DNA from: Alteribacter keqinensis
GTDB lineage: Bacteria > Bacillota > Bacilli > Bacillales > Salisediminibacteriaceae
DNA: 64,000 nucleotides
Reading direction: 5' to 3'
Assembly: GCF_003710255.1 (NCBI RefSeq)
Contig: NZ_RHIB01000003.1
Location: 248,001-312,000, forward strand
Both the position numbers and the translations under genes were made by a program. Under the pieces are notes generated by a model. That model had not been told where the DNA came from and did no database searches. It was given only the letters and a program-made list of their open reading frames with translations. Below, piece after piece: positions 16,544 through 25,864 of this stretch (its first letter is position 1; the number at the start of each line of letters is the position of its first letter).

Positions 16544-18100
16544 TTAAAACACCTTCGTGGTCCAGTCTTCGCAGTTCCACACGTCGGTTACAATGTCTTC
16601 ATAAAATTCAGGTTCGTGACTGATGATGAGAATGCTTCCTTTGAATTCCTGAAGCCCCCGCTTGAGTTCAGCTTTCGCATCTACATCAAGGTGGTTGGTC
16701 GGCTCATCGAGTACGAGCAGGTTTGTTTCATTGTTGATGAGTTTACAAAGGCGGACCTTGGCTTTTTCCCCGCCGCTCAGCACGCTGACTTTACTTTCAA
16801 TGTGTTTTGTCATAAGACCGCATTTGGCAAGAGCCGATCGGACTTCGTATTGGTTAAAGGACGGGAACTCGTCCCATACTTCTTCGATACACGTTTTGTT
16901 GTTCGACGTTTTGATTTCCTGTTCAAAGTAGCCGATGTGAAGGTGCTCTCCGCGTTCAACGGTTCCTGAGATCGGGTTGATTTCCCCTAAAATACTGCGG
17001 AGGAGGGTGGTTTTCCCGATTCCGTTTGCTCCTACAAGAGCGAGCTTCTGGCCCCGCTCCATGCGGAGGTTCAACGGTCGTGACAGCGGCTCGTCATACC
17101 CGATCACAAGCTCGTTCGTTTCAAAAATCAGCTTTCCTGATGTGCGGGCTTTTTTAAAGTGAAACTCAGGCTTTGGTTTTTCCTGGGCAAGTTCGATCAC
17201 GTCCATTTTATCCAGCTTTTTCTGACGGGACATAGCCATGTTCCGGGTGGAGATTCGGGCTTTGTTTCGGGCAACGAAGTCTTTGAGCCCGGCAATCTCC
17301 TGCTGCTGTTTTTTATAAGCGGATTCAAGCTGCTGCTTTTTCATTTCATAGACGCTCATGAAATGATCGTAATCACCGACGTAACGGGTAAGCTCCTGAT
17401 TTTCCATGTGGTAGATAATGTTGATGACACTGTTCAGGAACGGAATGTCGTGTGAAATCAGGATGAATGCATTTTCATATTCCTGCAGGTAGCGCCTCAG
17501 CCACTCGATGTGCTGCTCGTCCAGATAGTTGGTGGGCTCGTCGAGAAGCAGAATGTCCGGTTTTTCGAGAAGCAGTTTACCCAGCAGGATTTTCGTTCTC
17601 TGTCCGCCGCTCAAATCGTTTACGTCGCGCTCAAGGCCGATTTCATCAAGACCGAGACCTCGTGCGATTTCTTCGACCTTTGCATCAATGGTGTAGAAGT
17701 CATTGTTTGTGAGCATGTCCTGAATCGTGCCAACTTCTTCGAGAAGTTTTTCGAGTTCTTCTGGAGAGGAGTCTCCCATTTTTTCGTAAAGAGCGTTCAT
17801 GTCATTTTCCATGTCGAACAGGTATTGAAAGGCGCTCTTTAATACGTCACGGATGGTGAGGCCTTTTTCCAGAACGGTATGCTGATCAAGGAAACCGACG
17901 CGGACGTTTTTGGCCCACTCGACTTTTCCTTCGTCCGGCTCAAGACTTCTTGTGATGATGTTCATAAACGTGGATTTACCTTCCCCGTTTGCTCCGATGA
18001 GTCCGATATGTTCGCCTTTTAAGAGACGGAAGGAGACGTCATGGAAGATGGCACGGTCACCGAAACCGTGGCTTAAATTCTTTACTGTTAAAATACTCAT
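16544..18100 (-). CDS. yfmM: ABC-F family ATPase YfmM
   Basis: A cytoplasmic, membrane-domain-free ABC protein of the ABC-F class, which acts on the ribosome. It has 518 residues, as I recall for B. subtilis YfmM. The first ATPase domain has GANGEGKS (about 34), LSGGQRTK and LLDEPTNYLD; a charged linker rich in Lys and Gln follows; the second has GANGIGKT, LSGGEKAKV and LVLDEPTNHLD. I chose ATG 18100, giving MSILTVKN with AGAGGA 10 bases upstream; GTG 18109 would sit on the site. YfmL, its B. subtilis neighbour, lies divergently 690 bases away. Confidence 0.9.
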   Translation of the reverse strand: MSILTVKNLSHGFGDRAIFHDVSFRLLKGEHIGLIGANGEGKSTFMNIITRSLEPDEGKVEWAKNVRVGFLDQHTVLEKGLTIRDVLKSAFQYLFDMENDMNALYEKMGDSSPEELEKLLEEVGTIQDMLTNNDFYTIDAKVEEIARGLGLDEIGLERDVNDLSGGQRTKILLGKLLLEKPDILLLDEPTNYLDEQHIEWLRRYLQEYENAFILISHDIPFLNSVINIIYHMENQELTRYVGDYDHFMSVYEMKKQQLESAYKKQQQEIAGLKDFVARNKARISTRNMAMSRQKKLDKMDVIELAQEKPKPEFHFKKARTSGKLIFETNELVIGYDEPLSRPLNLRMERGQKLALVGANGIGKTTLLRSILGEINPISGTVERGEHLHIGYFEQEIKTSNNKTCIEEVWDEFPSFNQYEVRSALAKCGLMTKHIESKVSVLSGGEKAKVRLCKLINNETNLLVLDEPTNHLDVDAKAELKRGLQEFKGSILIISHEPEFYEDIVTDVWNCEDWTTKVF

Positions 18101-18184
18101 TACACGCACATCCTCTATTGATTCTTTTTTGTTTTGTTATGTTGTTGGCTTTCTACATTTATTAAAGATTGTTGGTACTGCCTG

Positions 18185-18651
18185 CATGCCTTTCGCTTTC
18201 CGCGGCCTGGCGCCGAGCCTCTTCAGAACTGCCGATGCACTGAAAAAGTCACTTTTCTCAGAAGAGTTACGTGTTGATTTCCGCTCATTGCACTTTCCGC
18301 GGGCGGGTCGGGAGCCTCCTCAGCGCTGCACGCTTGCGGGGTCTCCCTGGAACCCGCTCCTCCCGCAGGAGTGTCACGCATTCGCTTCAATCAACGAAAC
18401 ATTACCAGCCGATAGGACTGGATTTTTGTTTTGAAAACAATTTTTTGGTAGATAGTTAAAAGGTTTCAATTGTCGGTGGAATGTAGGCGGAACCTTTTTT
18501 GTTCCTAATCTGTACTTTGAAGTCGCCTTTTCAGAGAAGGTGGTGCAGTCGGAATGCCTGAGCCTCCTGCGGGAGCAGGTGGCAGGGTGAGACCCCGGAG
18601 TGCGTAGCACCCGGAGGCTCACCGGCGCCCCCGCGGAAAGCGAAAGGCATG
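18185..18651. repeat. Composite repeat block with perfect 21-bp inverted ends (copies 3 and 4)
   Basis: A perfect 21-bp inverted repeat, 18185-18205 against 18631-18651 (core CCGCGGAAAGCGAAAGG), brackets the yfmM-yfmL gap. Inside is a complete element 18273-18395 with ends GTTGATT/AATCAAC and core TTTCCGCGGGCGGGTCGGG...CCCGCAGGAGTGT, a lone GCACTGAAAAAGTC end (18237-18250), and a second GC-rich palindrome (18550-18651). It looks like nested insertion of several repeat types. Confidence 0.7.
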
Positions 18652-18791
18652 GAGGCAGCAGCCACATCAATACTTTGTATAGCTAACAATTTTAAAAAAG
18701 GAGCTTAATACATCCACAGCTGTCCTCTTCTTTACTCTATGCCCTCTGGTAGGGTACACTCAGGGGTAGATGAAACATAAAGGAGAACAAT

Positions 18792-19925
18792 ATGAGCGAT
18801 TATACAAGCAACTTAAAACCGTTTATTCAAACTGCCTGGGAAAAAGCAGGCTTTACTGAACCGACCCGGATTCAAGAAGTGGCAGCACCTCTTGTTCTGG
18901 AGAAAAAAGATATGATCGCCGAATCGCCGACCGGGACGGGCAAAACGTTAGCCTACCTCTTGCCGATTTTACATCAAATCGACCCAGAAAAGAAGGACGT
19001 GCAGGCGGTTATTTTAGCATCCTCACAGGAACTGGTGATGCAAATACTGGAACAGATTCAGAATTGGTCTCAGGGAAGCGGCATCAAGTCTGCGTCATTT
19101 ATCGGCGGGGCAAACACGAAACGCCAGCTGGAGAAGCTGAAAAAGAAGCCGCAAATCATCGCAGGAACGCCGGGACGTCTGGCCGAGCTGATCAAGATCA
19201 AAAAGCTGAAGATGCACGAAGTGAGAACCGTTGTTCTTGATGAAGGAGACCAGCTCCTCATTCCTGAGCATGAAAAAACAATTGAGCAGATCATCAAGTC
19301 AACGCTGAAAGACCGTCAGCTGCTTCTGTTTTCAGCCACAGTGCCTGAGCAGGTGGAAAAAAAAGCGGCTATACTGATGAGTGAGCCTGAAGTTGTCCGT
19401 GTTGGAAAAGACCAGATTGCAACGGGGAACGTGGAGCATGTGTATGTGGTATGTGAAGCACGGGAAAAGATCGAAGTAGTGAACAGCCTCGTGAAAAACC
19501 AGTCGATTAAAGCCTTGGCCTTTGTGAACGACATCGGGGAAGTGAACGTAATCGGTGAGAAGCTTCATTTTAAAAAGATAGATGTAAGTGTGCTGCACGG
19601 AGAGACAAAAAAGCAGGAGCGTGAGCAGGCGATCAAGCGGTTCCGTTCAGGTGACACGTCACTGATGGTGGCAACGGATCTAGCAGCCCGGGGACTTGAT
19701 ATTCAGGAGCTGACCCATGTAATTCAAATGGATGTGCCGCGTGACGCGAAGCAGTACATTCACCGCTCCGGGCGGACGGGCCGGAACAAACAGGATGGAA
19801 CGGTGATTTCTCTAGTACAGCCGAGGGAAGAGCGTGATTTAAAACGGGCGGCGAAAGAAGCGGGTGTTGAGCTTAGGCAGCAGCAGCTCAATCGTGGACG
19901 CCTGGTAGATGTCAAACGAAAATAA
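18792..19925 (+). CDS. yfmL: DEAD-box-type RNA helicase YfmL
   Basis: A 377-residue two-domain RNA helicase, the size of B. subtilis YfmL, which is implicated in ribosome assembly. Q-motif region FTEPTRIQ; Walker A SPTGTGKT (about 50); motif Ib GTPGR; motif II VLDEGDQL, so the DEAD box is DEGD; motif III SAT; motif V ATDLAARGLDI; motif VI HRSGRTGR. The altered third position of DEAD also occurs, to my recollection, in B. subtilis YfmL (DETD). AAGGAG lies 7 bases before ATG 18792. Divergent from yfmM. Confidence 0.9.
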   Translation: MSDYTSNLKPFIQTAWEKAGFTEPTRIQEVAAPLVLEKKDMIAESPTGTGKTLAYLLPILHQIDPEKKDVQAVILASSQELVMQILEQIQNWSQGSGIKSASFIGGANTKRQLEKLKKKPQIIAGTPGRLAELIKIKKLKMHEVRTVVLDEGDQLLIPEHEKTIEQIIKSTLKDRQLLLFSATVPEQVEKKAAILMSEPEVVRVGKDQIATGNVEHVYVVCEAREKIEVVNSLVKNQSIKALAFVNDIGEVNVIGEKLHFKKIDVSVLHGETKKQEREQAIKRFRSGDTSLMVATDLAARGLDIQELTHVIQMDVPRDAKQYIHRSGRTGRNKQDGTVISLVQPREERDLKRAAKEAGVELRQQQLNRGRLVDVKRK

Positions 19926-19932
19926 ACAAGAA

Positions 19933-19966
19933 GCGGCAGGCCCGGGGAGGTCCTGCTGTTTTTTTT
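19933..19966 (+). terminator. Intrinsic terminator of yfmL
   Basis: GCGGCAGG pairs with CCTGCTGT, followed by seven Ts. The remaining gap to 20181 shows no gene. Confidence 0.75.
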
Positions 19967-20181
19967 ATGCCTGAAAAACGTTAAACCCTGTGTTTAAAGA
20001 AGTGTCGTCAGATAGAGATTGCTATGTTTTCTGAATAGGGATTTTTCATCGGCTTCCGCCTGGTGAAAAAGTTTATTATATTATGTTCTGCCTATTTTTC
20101 TCTCTCAGTTTTCACCTCCACATATGACAGTTTCGTTTTATTTGTACGGGCATTGTATAGAGTAGAGAGGAGTAGATAACG

Positions 20182-21483
20182 TTGTATATAATCTGGGATT
20201 CAACACTTCGTAATAATTGTGTACTTTTAGCAAGAGAGAATTATGAGCAAATGACCTTTACAGGTAGTGAGGTGGCCCTCCATATTGGGGCTTTTTCAAT
20301 CATTGTGGCAGTCGAGCCAACGGATGCGGTAAAAAAGAATCATGTTGTTTTATCAGCATCACTTTTACCTGGAGGAGGCATTCCGGATACCTTCTCGTAC
20401 GAGGTGAAACTTGCAGGAGAAGACTTTCATATAGGGCCTGTGACAGGAGTACTTGTTTCGGAAAGAAGAATAGCTATGCATACAAAGCGGGGATTTGAGT
20501 CTGTGTGGAAGGAGCCGGTACAGAGCTATATGAGAGAAGGCGGTCTCGTGTTTTTATTTTGTGAGAATGCCATTGATTTCAACAATAAAACGATATCCGG
20601 ACTTTATTACGATAAAAGAGAAGACGTTTGGAAAGAGGCGGTGTTTCCGATACCGAGTGTCGTTTACCGCAGGACGGGGGCAGCGAAAAAAACATTGAGA
20701 AAGCTCCGGAAATCTTTTAATGTAATGATATTTAACTCTAAAAGGATGAACAAGTGGAAGCTGTATAAAAAACTGGTAAGTGCCGGCTATGCCCACACCC
20801 CGGACACGATGTTTTTCTCAACGCAGGAAAAAGTAACGGAGATGCTTAATAAATATCAATCTGTCTATTTAAAACCTATAAACGGGAACTTGGGAAAAGG
20901 GTGCTTTAAGCTGGATAAAACTTCTGCTGGCTACGTGCTGTCAGAGAGTAAAGGAATTAAACATGAATGTGAGGAAATAGGAGAAGTTCTGGCGATCTTT
21001 AACGAAAAAAAGATGAAAAGAAGATACCTGATTCAACAAAGCGTTCCCTTAATGTATGAAGGTAAGCCGGTTGATTACCGGGTCATTATTCAAAAGGGGA
21101 GAAATAGAAACTGGACAGAAACCGGTGTTGTGGCCAAGGTTGGAAAAAGGGGAGTCATCGTTACGAATCATGTTTCCCTCATTTCCTCTGGTACTGAAGT
21201 AATGAAAATGAGCTTAAACCTCAGTAAAAAGGAGGCAGAGGCTTTATATTCAAGAATGGTAGAACGGTGCATTGAGGCGTGTGAAGCAGTAGAAGACAAA
21301 TTGGGACATCTCGGTGACGTGGGGCTGGATGTTATCATAGACAGTGAGAGAAATATATGGATTCTCGAAATGAATGCTCTTCATAACCATTTAATTTTAG
21401 CTTATCAAGATCATGATCCAGAGCTGCAGATCAAAGTGTTAACAAAGCCTCTTGAATATGCCAGAAGTTTGTCCGGATTCTAG
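20182..21483 (+). CDS. YheC/YheD family ATP-grasp protein, full length
   Basis: A 433-residue endospore coat-associated family member. The first ~170 residues form the family's N-terminal domain; then comes an ATP-grasp ligase domain with KMNKWKLYKKL-type entry, YLKPINGNLGKG near residue 235, DYRVIIQKG around 300 and the metal-binding end WILEMNALHNH near 395. The start is TTG 20182 with GAGAGGAG 9 bases upstream. Monocistronic, ended by the hairpin at 21518. It is the second YheC/YheD protein in the window. The ligase substrate is not known. Confidence 0.82.
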   Translation: MYIIWDSTLRNNCVLLARENYEQMTFTGSEVALHIGAFSIIVAVEPTDAVKKNHVVLSASLLPGGGIPDTFSYEVKLAGEDFHIGPVTGVLVSERRIAMHTKRGFESVWKEPVQSYMREGGLVFLFCENAIDFNNKTISGLYYDKREDVWKEAVFPIPSVVYRRTGAAKKTLRKLRKSFNVMIFNSKRMNKWKLYKKLVSAGYAHTPDTMFFSTQEKVTEMLNKYQSVYLKPINGNLGKGCFKLDKTSAGYVLSESKGIKHECEEIGEVLAIFNEKKMKRRYLIQQSVPLMYEGKPVDYRVIIQKGRNRNWTETGVVAKVGKRGVIVTNHVSLISSGTEVMKMSLNLSKKEAEALYSRMVERCIEACEAVEDKLGHLGDVGLDVIIDSERNIWILEMNALHNHLILAYQDHDPELQIKVLTKPLEYARSLSGF

Positions 21484-21517
21484 ATGGAATTGAATGGAGA
21501 GGAAACAATAGAGTAAG

Positions 21518-21559
21518 AGGCTGTCTCTTAAGGCAATGATCGACCTTATGAGACAGCCT
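21518..21559. terminator. Bidirectional terminator between the YheC/YheD gene and helD
   Basis: AGGCTGTCTC...GAGACAGCCT is a perfect 10-bp outer stem with an inner GG/CC step. It serves two convergent genes; the helD stop is at 21563. Confidence 0.85.
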
Positions 21560-21562
21560 TTA

Positions 21563-23875
21563 TTAGATAGTTTCGTAGGTGTTCCGGTCGACTCGCTTCA
21601 TCAGGGGGCTCATACCGCCGTTTGAGATGATGTAAAGCTCGTGCATGGCCCGGGTGCAGGCGGTATAGAACAGGTTGCGCTCGGACTCTTTGGCGTAATG
21701 GGTGTGTGATGCGTTGTAGAGAATGACGGCATCGAACTCAATTCCTTTGGCAAGGTAGGCCGGGATGACAACGAGGCCTTTTTTGTAAGTGTGTGTCTCT
21801 TTGCCGATGAGCTGTACGTATTCAAAGTGCTCACTTAAATAGGCGCTTACGGCTTCACTTTCCCTTGATGTTTTGCAAATTACTGCCACAGTTTCGTGCT
21901 GTTTTGTGAACAGATTTTTCACAAGCTTGAGCGTACGTTTTTGCATTTCCTGCTGGGAAGACGTTTCAATGTAGGCGGGTTTTTCTCCATCCCTTGTAAA
22001 GGGGATGATTTCTTCGCCGCCTTCAATGAGCTGGGACGTAAACGTGACGATCGGCTGTGTGGAGCGGTAGCTGCGCATCAGGGTGATTCGCTCTGCTTTT
22101 TCTTCCTGCCCCTCACTGATGGGCGTCGGGTTCGTGATGGCGTGAAGGTAGATGGACTGGTGCACATCACCGAGAAGCGTCATTTTGGCCTGAGGGAAGA
22201 GATCCTTTAAATAGGCAAACTGAAACGGCGAGTAGTCCTGGGCTTCATCAATAAACACATGCCTGATATGGGTAAGGGGCCGGCGTCCTTTAAGGCGGTC
22301 AAGAAAATACAGGTACGCTGTTGCATCTTCCCACAGAAGCTTCTTCTTATGGATGTTTTCGATCGTCGCTTCAGCGATCGCTTCCCAATCAGGATCGTTT
22401 TTGAGCTCGGTATAAAAATCTCTGTATGTTTTCACGACGTTTACGAAGGCGAGTTTTTTGATTTTTTGCTTCAACGGAAGAAGACGTTTTTTGACAACGC
22501 GTTTGCTCAGCCATTCTCGCTCGCGGTCAAAGTCATCGAATGTAGCGCCGCTGAACTCCTTGTCCTTTTCAAGCTTTCTGAAGCCTTCCAGGTAGTCCTC
22601 TTTGTCCATGAGCTGGATTTCTTCTTCCACCCAGAGCTTTTCCCATTCTGTGCGCTGAACAGCTTTGATTTTCTGCATGAGCCACTCATATGTGAGATCC
22701 ATCCGGTTTGGAATGGAGATGGAGCCGTCGAGAGAATAGAAATACGTCTGGATGTCGTTTTTATCGATGAGCGTTTCACCACGGAACCGGACGTTTTGGA
22801 AGTGGATGCCGTCCGTTTCAAGGCTTTTTACATACTTGTCGATAAGGTCTTTGAAGGCCAGTGACGATTTTCTCTGCACGGCCTCGTTGCGGTATTGGTC
22901 AGCGCTTGTTTCAGAAGCTTCAAGAAACCATTCCATCTGCTCAAAGGGATCTTCTACGCGGAAGGTGGCACCGAGCTCTTTTTGCACGTATTCGTTATAG
23001 GTGGTCTGCCACATGTTTTCTTCACCCAGTTCAGGCAGTACGGTTGCCACGTAGCTGTTGAACAGGGGGTTTGGGGAGAAAAGGACCATGTTTTCGGAGG
23101 TGAGAGACTCCCGGTGTGCGTAAAGCAGGTAGGCGACGCGCTGCATGGCGGCACTCGTTTTACCGCTGCCGGCCACGCCCTGCACAACGAGGTAGCGGCT
23201 TCGCTCGTTGCGGATGATTTTGTTTTGTTCTTTTTGAATGGTGGAGACGATGGTTCGCATCTGGGGGCTTGATTCGCTGCCCAACAGGTTTTGGAGCAGT
23301 TTGTCCCCGATGGTCACACCTGTGTTGAAGAGACCTTTGATCTGGCCGTTTCGTATAATGAACTGGCGCTTGAGGGTTATTTCCCCTTCGATGGTGCCGT
23401 CCATCGTTTCGTATTCCGCCGGTCCGGGGGAATAGTTATAGTACATGCTTGAAATGGGTGCGCGCCAGTCGTATATCAAGAAGTCCTCATCGTTTTCGTC
23501 CATGAGGGAGGAGATCCCGATGTAGATGGGTTCTGCTTGCGGTTCTCCGTTTTCCTGAAAGTCGATCCGGCCAAAATAAGGAGAATCCCTGAGATCCTCG
23601 AGGGTTTTCATGCGTTCGGACTGCTGTCCGTGACTGCGTTCCCGTTCAGATAAAAATTCAGCCTGCTGTTTAAGGCTGGCCTGGGTTTCAATTACATCAT
23701 CAGGGTCGTCCAGGTTGACGGTAACGTCGTCCCAGAAGCTTTTTCGTACATCAATAATGTCTTTTTTTAATTCGGTGGAGGTTTCTTTGAGCACCTTTTG
23801 TTTTTGTTCAATCGTGTTCACGACCCGGTCGACGCGGGTTTGTTCGGTAAGCCGCTGCTCGTTTTCGCTGCTCAC
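21563..23875 (-). CDS. helD: RNA polymerase recycling helicase-like motor HelD
   Basis: A superfamily 1 (UvrD-like) ATPase of 770 residues, close to B. subtilis HelD. HelD binds core RNA polymerase and frees stalled complexes. It has a long N-terminal coiled-coil arm (residues 1-100, with IEQKQKVLKETSTELKKDI), a DWRAPISSMYY motif, Walker A GVAGSGKT near 232, Walker B FIDEAQDY, and C-terminal motifs AKGIEFD and YTACTRA. The start is GTG 23875 after AAAGGAGTGG. It is a single-gene unit. No delta subunit gene is in the window. Confidence 0.93.
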   Translation of the reverse strand: MSSENEQRLTEQTRVDRVVNTIEQKQKVLKETSTELKKDIIDVRKSFWDDVTVNLDDPDDVIETQASLKQQAEFLSERERSHGQQSERMKTLEDLRDSPYFGRIDFQENGEPQAEPIYIGISSLMDENDEDFLIYDWRAPISSMYYNYSPGPAEYETMDGTIEGEITLKRQFIIRNGQIKGLFNTGVTIGDKLLQNLLGSESSPQMRTIVSTIQKEQNKIIRNERSRYLVVQGVAGSGKTSAAMQRVAYLLYAHRESLTSENMVLFSPNPLFNSYVATVLPELGEENMWQTTYNEYVQKELGATFRVEDPFEQMEWFLEASETSADQYRNEAVQRKSSLAFKDLIDKYVKSLETDGIHFQNVRFRGETLIDKNDIQTYFYSLDGSISIPNRMDLTYEWLMQKIKAVQRTEWEKLWVEEEIQLMDKEDYLEGFRKLEKDKEFSGATFDDFDREREWLSKRVVKKRLLPLKQKIKKLAFVNVVKTYRDFYTELKNDPDWEAIAEATIENIHKKKLLWEDATAYLYFLDRLKGRRPLTHIRHVFIDEAQDYSPFQFAYLKDLFPQAKMTLLGDVHQSIYLHAITNPTPISEGQEEKAERITLMRSYRSTQPIVTFTSQLIEGGEEIIPFTRDGEKPAYIETSSQQEMQKRTLKLVKNLFTKQHETVAVICKTSRESEAVSAYLSEHFEYVQLIGKETHTYKKGLVVIPAYLAKGIEFDAVILYNASHTHYAKESERNLFYTACTRAMHELYIISNGGMSPLMKRVDRNTYETI

Positions 23876-24232
23876 AAGACCACTCCTTTAAAAATAGTTG
23901 ACTTCAATAGAGGAAGTGTAGTAAACTATAATTGGATAAATTTTAACTAAATGGTAATAAACTACACAAGTGCATTTATTGTAGCACAGCCCCGGTGGGA
24001 AATTCAATAAAATAATGATATGAAAGCGGCCTCTCTTTTTATTCCAAAGAGAGGCTTTTTGTGATGTTGACCCAAAGGTTGGTTTTTCCCTTTTGTGTAA
24101 ATATTTGGAGCAGGGGAGCCGCTGCCCTTTTTAAAGAGTATGGCAGGAGTGTGTTTCTCCTGCGGGGCGAGCAGCGTGCGTCAGCCATTGCCAATCTACT
24201 TACCTATTGAGACATCATCTTTTGGTTGGATA
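23876..24232. other. helD upstream region with an inverted repeat and an orphan hairpin
   Basis: An inverted repeat GTGTAGT (23916-23922) / ACTACAC (23961-23967) flanks the likely helD promoter zone and may be an operator. A terminator-like hairpin, GCCTCTCTTT with AAAGAGAGGC plus five Ts (24029-24060), points rightward with no rightward gene before it. The rest, 24061-24232, is empty apart from a GC-rich AGGAGTGTGTTTCTCCT hairpin (about 24145-24161). Confidence 0.45.
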
Positions 24233-24421
24233 TTAGTTCCCTGCTCCGTTTTCGTTCTGCTGGCCCAGTTCTTTTGCGGCTATGTCGTGGTTTGCTTCTT
24301 CAAGTGCACTCAGTTCATCAGCGGAATCTCCCCGGTAGTGGGCGTCTTTGACACTTGTTTTCGGGTACTGTTCCGTTTCATCTTCTTTGTGTGTGGCATA
24401 AGGCTGTTTGTTTTTATCCAT
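24233..24421 (-). CDS. Small hydrophilic acidic protein, unrecognised
   Basis: A 62-residue protein, highly charged and rich in Asp, Glu, Asn and Gln, with no hydrophobic stretch (TSVKDAHYRGDSADELSALE in the middle). ATG 24421 is chosen because GGAGGTGA lies 7 bases upstream. I do not recognise the family; small hydrophilic proteins like this are common in Bacillus spores and stress responses. Its upstream region is shared with the divergent desaturase gene. Confidence 0.6.
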   Translation of the reverse strand: MDKNKQPYATHKEDETEQYPKTSVKDAHYRGDSADELSALEEANHDIAAKELGQQNENGAGN

Positions 24422-24512
24422 CGTCTTCACCTCCGCCATTTAGTATAAATCCTAATCGCTCCTTTATGCTCATATCAATAGAGAGTGAGGCATGGTAAAC
24501 TAAGACCAAGTT

Positions 24513-24529
24513 TTAGTACCTGGTAATAA
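24513..24529. promoter_or_regulatory. FapR-like operator upstream of the fatty acid desaturase
   Basis: TTAGTACC-T-GGTAATAA is a 17-bp inverted repeat with one mismatch and resembles the FapR box (TTAGTACC...GGTACTAA type) of the malonyl-CoA-sensing lipid repressor. A weak promoter, TTGCAT, 18 bases, TAGGAT (near 24537-24566), follows, so the box would sit at its upstream edge. It could instead serve the small leftward gene. Control of a desaturase by FapR is inference. Confidence 0.5.
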
Positions 24530-24639
24530 AAAACCATTGCATTTGCACCTTTTCCTTTGGTAGGATTAAGGAAAGCGTTTAGATCAGGTTTAGTACGAAA
24601 TATCGGAAAATTGAAATTTACACTGGGGAGTGAGTTTAT

Positions 24640-25749
24640 ATGGAAAATAATAAGCCCGCAGAACAAGCCGAGTTTCATTCATTCGGATGGTATGCTGCGA
24701 GGGTATCGCCGCATATGCCAAAAAAGGCGTTTAAGGCTGTACCTGGACGATTGTGGGGCGGATTGATTTATGCTGTGATTGCTCTTGGAGGTATTTTCTC
24801 CATTGCGTTTTTTGACTTAAATATCTGGCTTAAATTTCTGATTGCAGGGGTACTTGGTTCAAGCTTTGCTTCCCTTGGCTTTTTAGGCCATGAAATTCTC
24901 CATGGCACGGTTGTGAGAAAGCGGTGGCTCCGTAATTTCCTCGGCGCTGTGGCATTCTGGCCTCTGACAACCGGTCCGGAACTGTGGAAGAAATGGCATA
25001 ATATGGAGCACCATCACCACACACAGGATGAGCATAAGGACCCTGATGCATGGCCGTCGGTGAATAAGCTGGCGAAAAGCCGTTTCCTGCGCTGGATGTA
25101 CCGCATTCCGTTTACGATCCGGGCACTGTCGGGCTTTATCGCTCTGGCGTTTACATTTACCCTTCATTCTTCACATATGTTTGTCACGTATATTAAGGAC
25201 TTTAATAAAGAAAAGCAGGTCAAGGTGTGGGTCCAGTTTATCCTTCCTTGGGCGACATGGATCGGACTTCTGTTGTGGATCGGGCCGGTTAAGTGGATCT
25301 TTGCATTCCTGCTGCCCCTATTGATTGCTAACTTTATTGTCATGGCGTATATTTCAACAAATCACCGCCTGAATCCCCTTGTGCCGGTTAATGATCCTCT
25401 TGCGAACAGCCTGACGGTCACGGTGCCGAAGTGGGTGGATGTGCTTCACTTTAACTTTTCGTACCACACGGAGCATCACCTGTTCCCGGGTATGAATCCG
25501 AAGTATTACCCGATTGTGAAGCGCCGCATTAAAGATATGTGGCCGGATCGCTATCACGAAATGCCGATGAGTAAGGCAATGATTGCGCTGTGGAAAACAC
25601 CACGGGTTTACTTTGAGCAGGATCAGCTTGTGGACCCGACGAGGGCTGCGGCATACGGATCTCTCGGTAATGGCCTTGACCCGAATGATATCAAGAGCCG
25701 TGATGTGGATTTGAGCAAGCTGAAGCTGGGGAAGAAGAAAGAAGAGTAG
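24640..25749 (+). CDS. des: Membrane fatty acid desaturase
   Basis: A 369-residue di-iron membrane desaturase that introduces a double bond into membrane lipid acyl chains. The three His boxes are GHEILHG (about residue 85), HNMEHHHHTQ (about 123) and FSYHTEHHLFP (about 275), between two pairs of membrane helices. The start ATG follows GGGGAGTGAG. Monocistronic, with a strong terminator. B. subtilis des is cold-induced by DesK/DesR; no such genes are adjacent, and a FapR-like box lies upstream instead. Confidence 0.88.
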   Translation: MENNKPAEQAEFHSFGWYAARVSPHMPKKAFKAVPGRLWGGLIYAVIALGGIFSIAFFDLNIWLKFLIAGVLGSSFASLGFLGHEILHGTVVRKRWLRNFLGAVAFWPLTTGPELWKKWHNMEHHHHTQDEHKDPDAWPSVNKLAKSRFLRWMYRIPFTIRALSGFIALAFTFTLHSSHMFVTYIKDFNKEKQVKVWVQFILPWATWIGLLLWIGPVKWIFAFLLPLLIANFIVMAYISTNHRLNPLVPVNDPLANSLTVTVPKWVDVLHFNFSYHTEHHLFPGMNPKYYPIVKRRIKDMWPDRYHEMPMSKAMIALWKTPRVYFEQDQLVDPTRAAAYGSLGNGLDPNDIKSRDVDLSKLKLGKKKEE

Positions 25750-25797
25750 TGGACTTGGTTCAAAAAGTCGTGTAATTATACAGTTAAAAGAGATAAA

Positions 25798-25831
25798 GCC
25801 GCTTTCCTCAGAGTGAGGGAGGCGGTTTTTT
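25798..25831 (+). terminator. Intrinsic terminator of the desaturase gene
   Basis: GCCGCTTTCCTCA pairs with TGAGGGAGGCGG, with one bulge and a three-base loop, then six Ts. Confidence 0.85.
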
Positions 25832-25864
25832 CGCGGGGACAGCTTAATACGGTGATGTGGAGGG

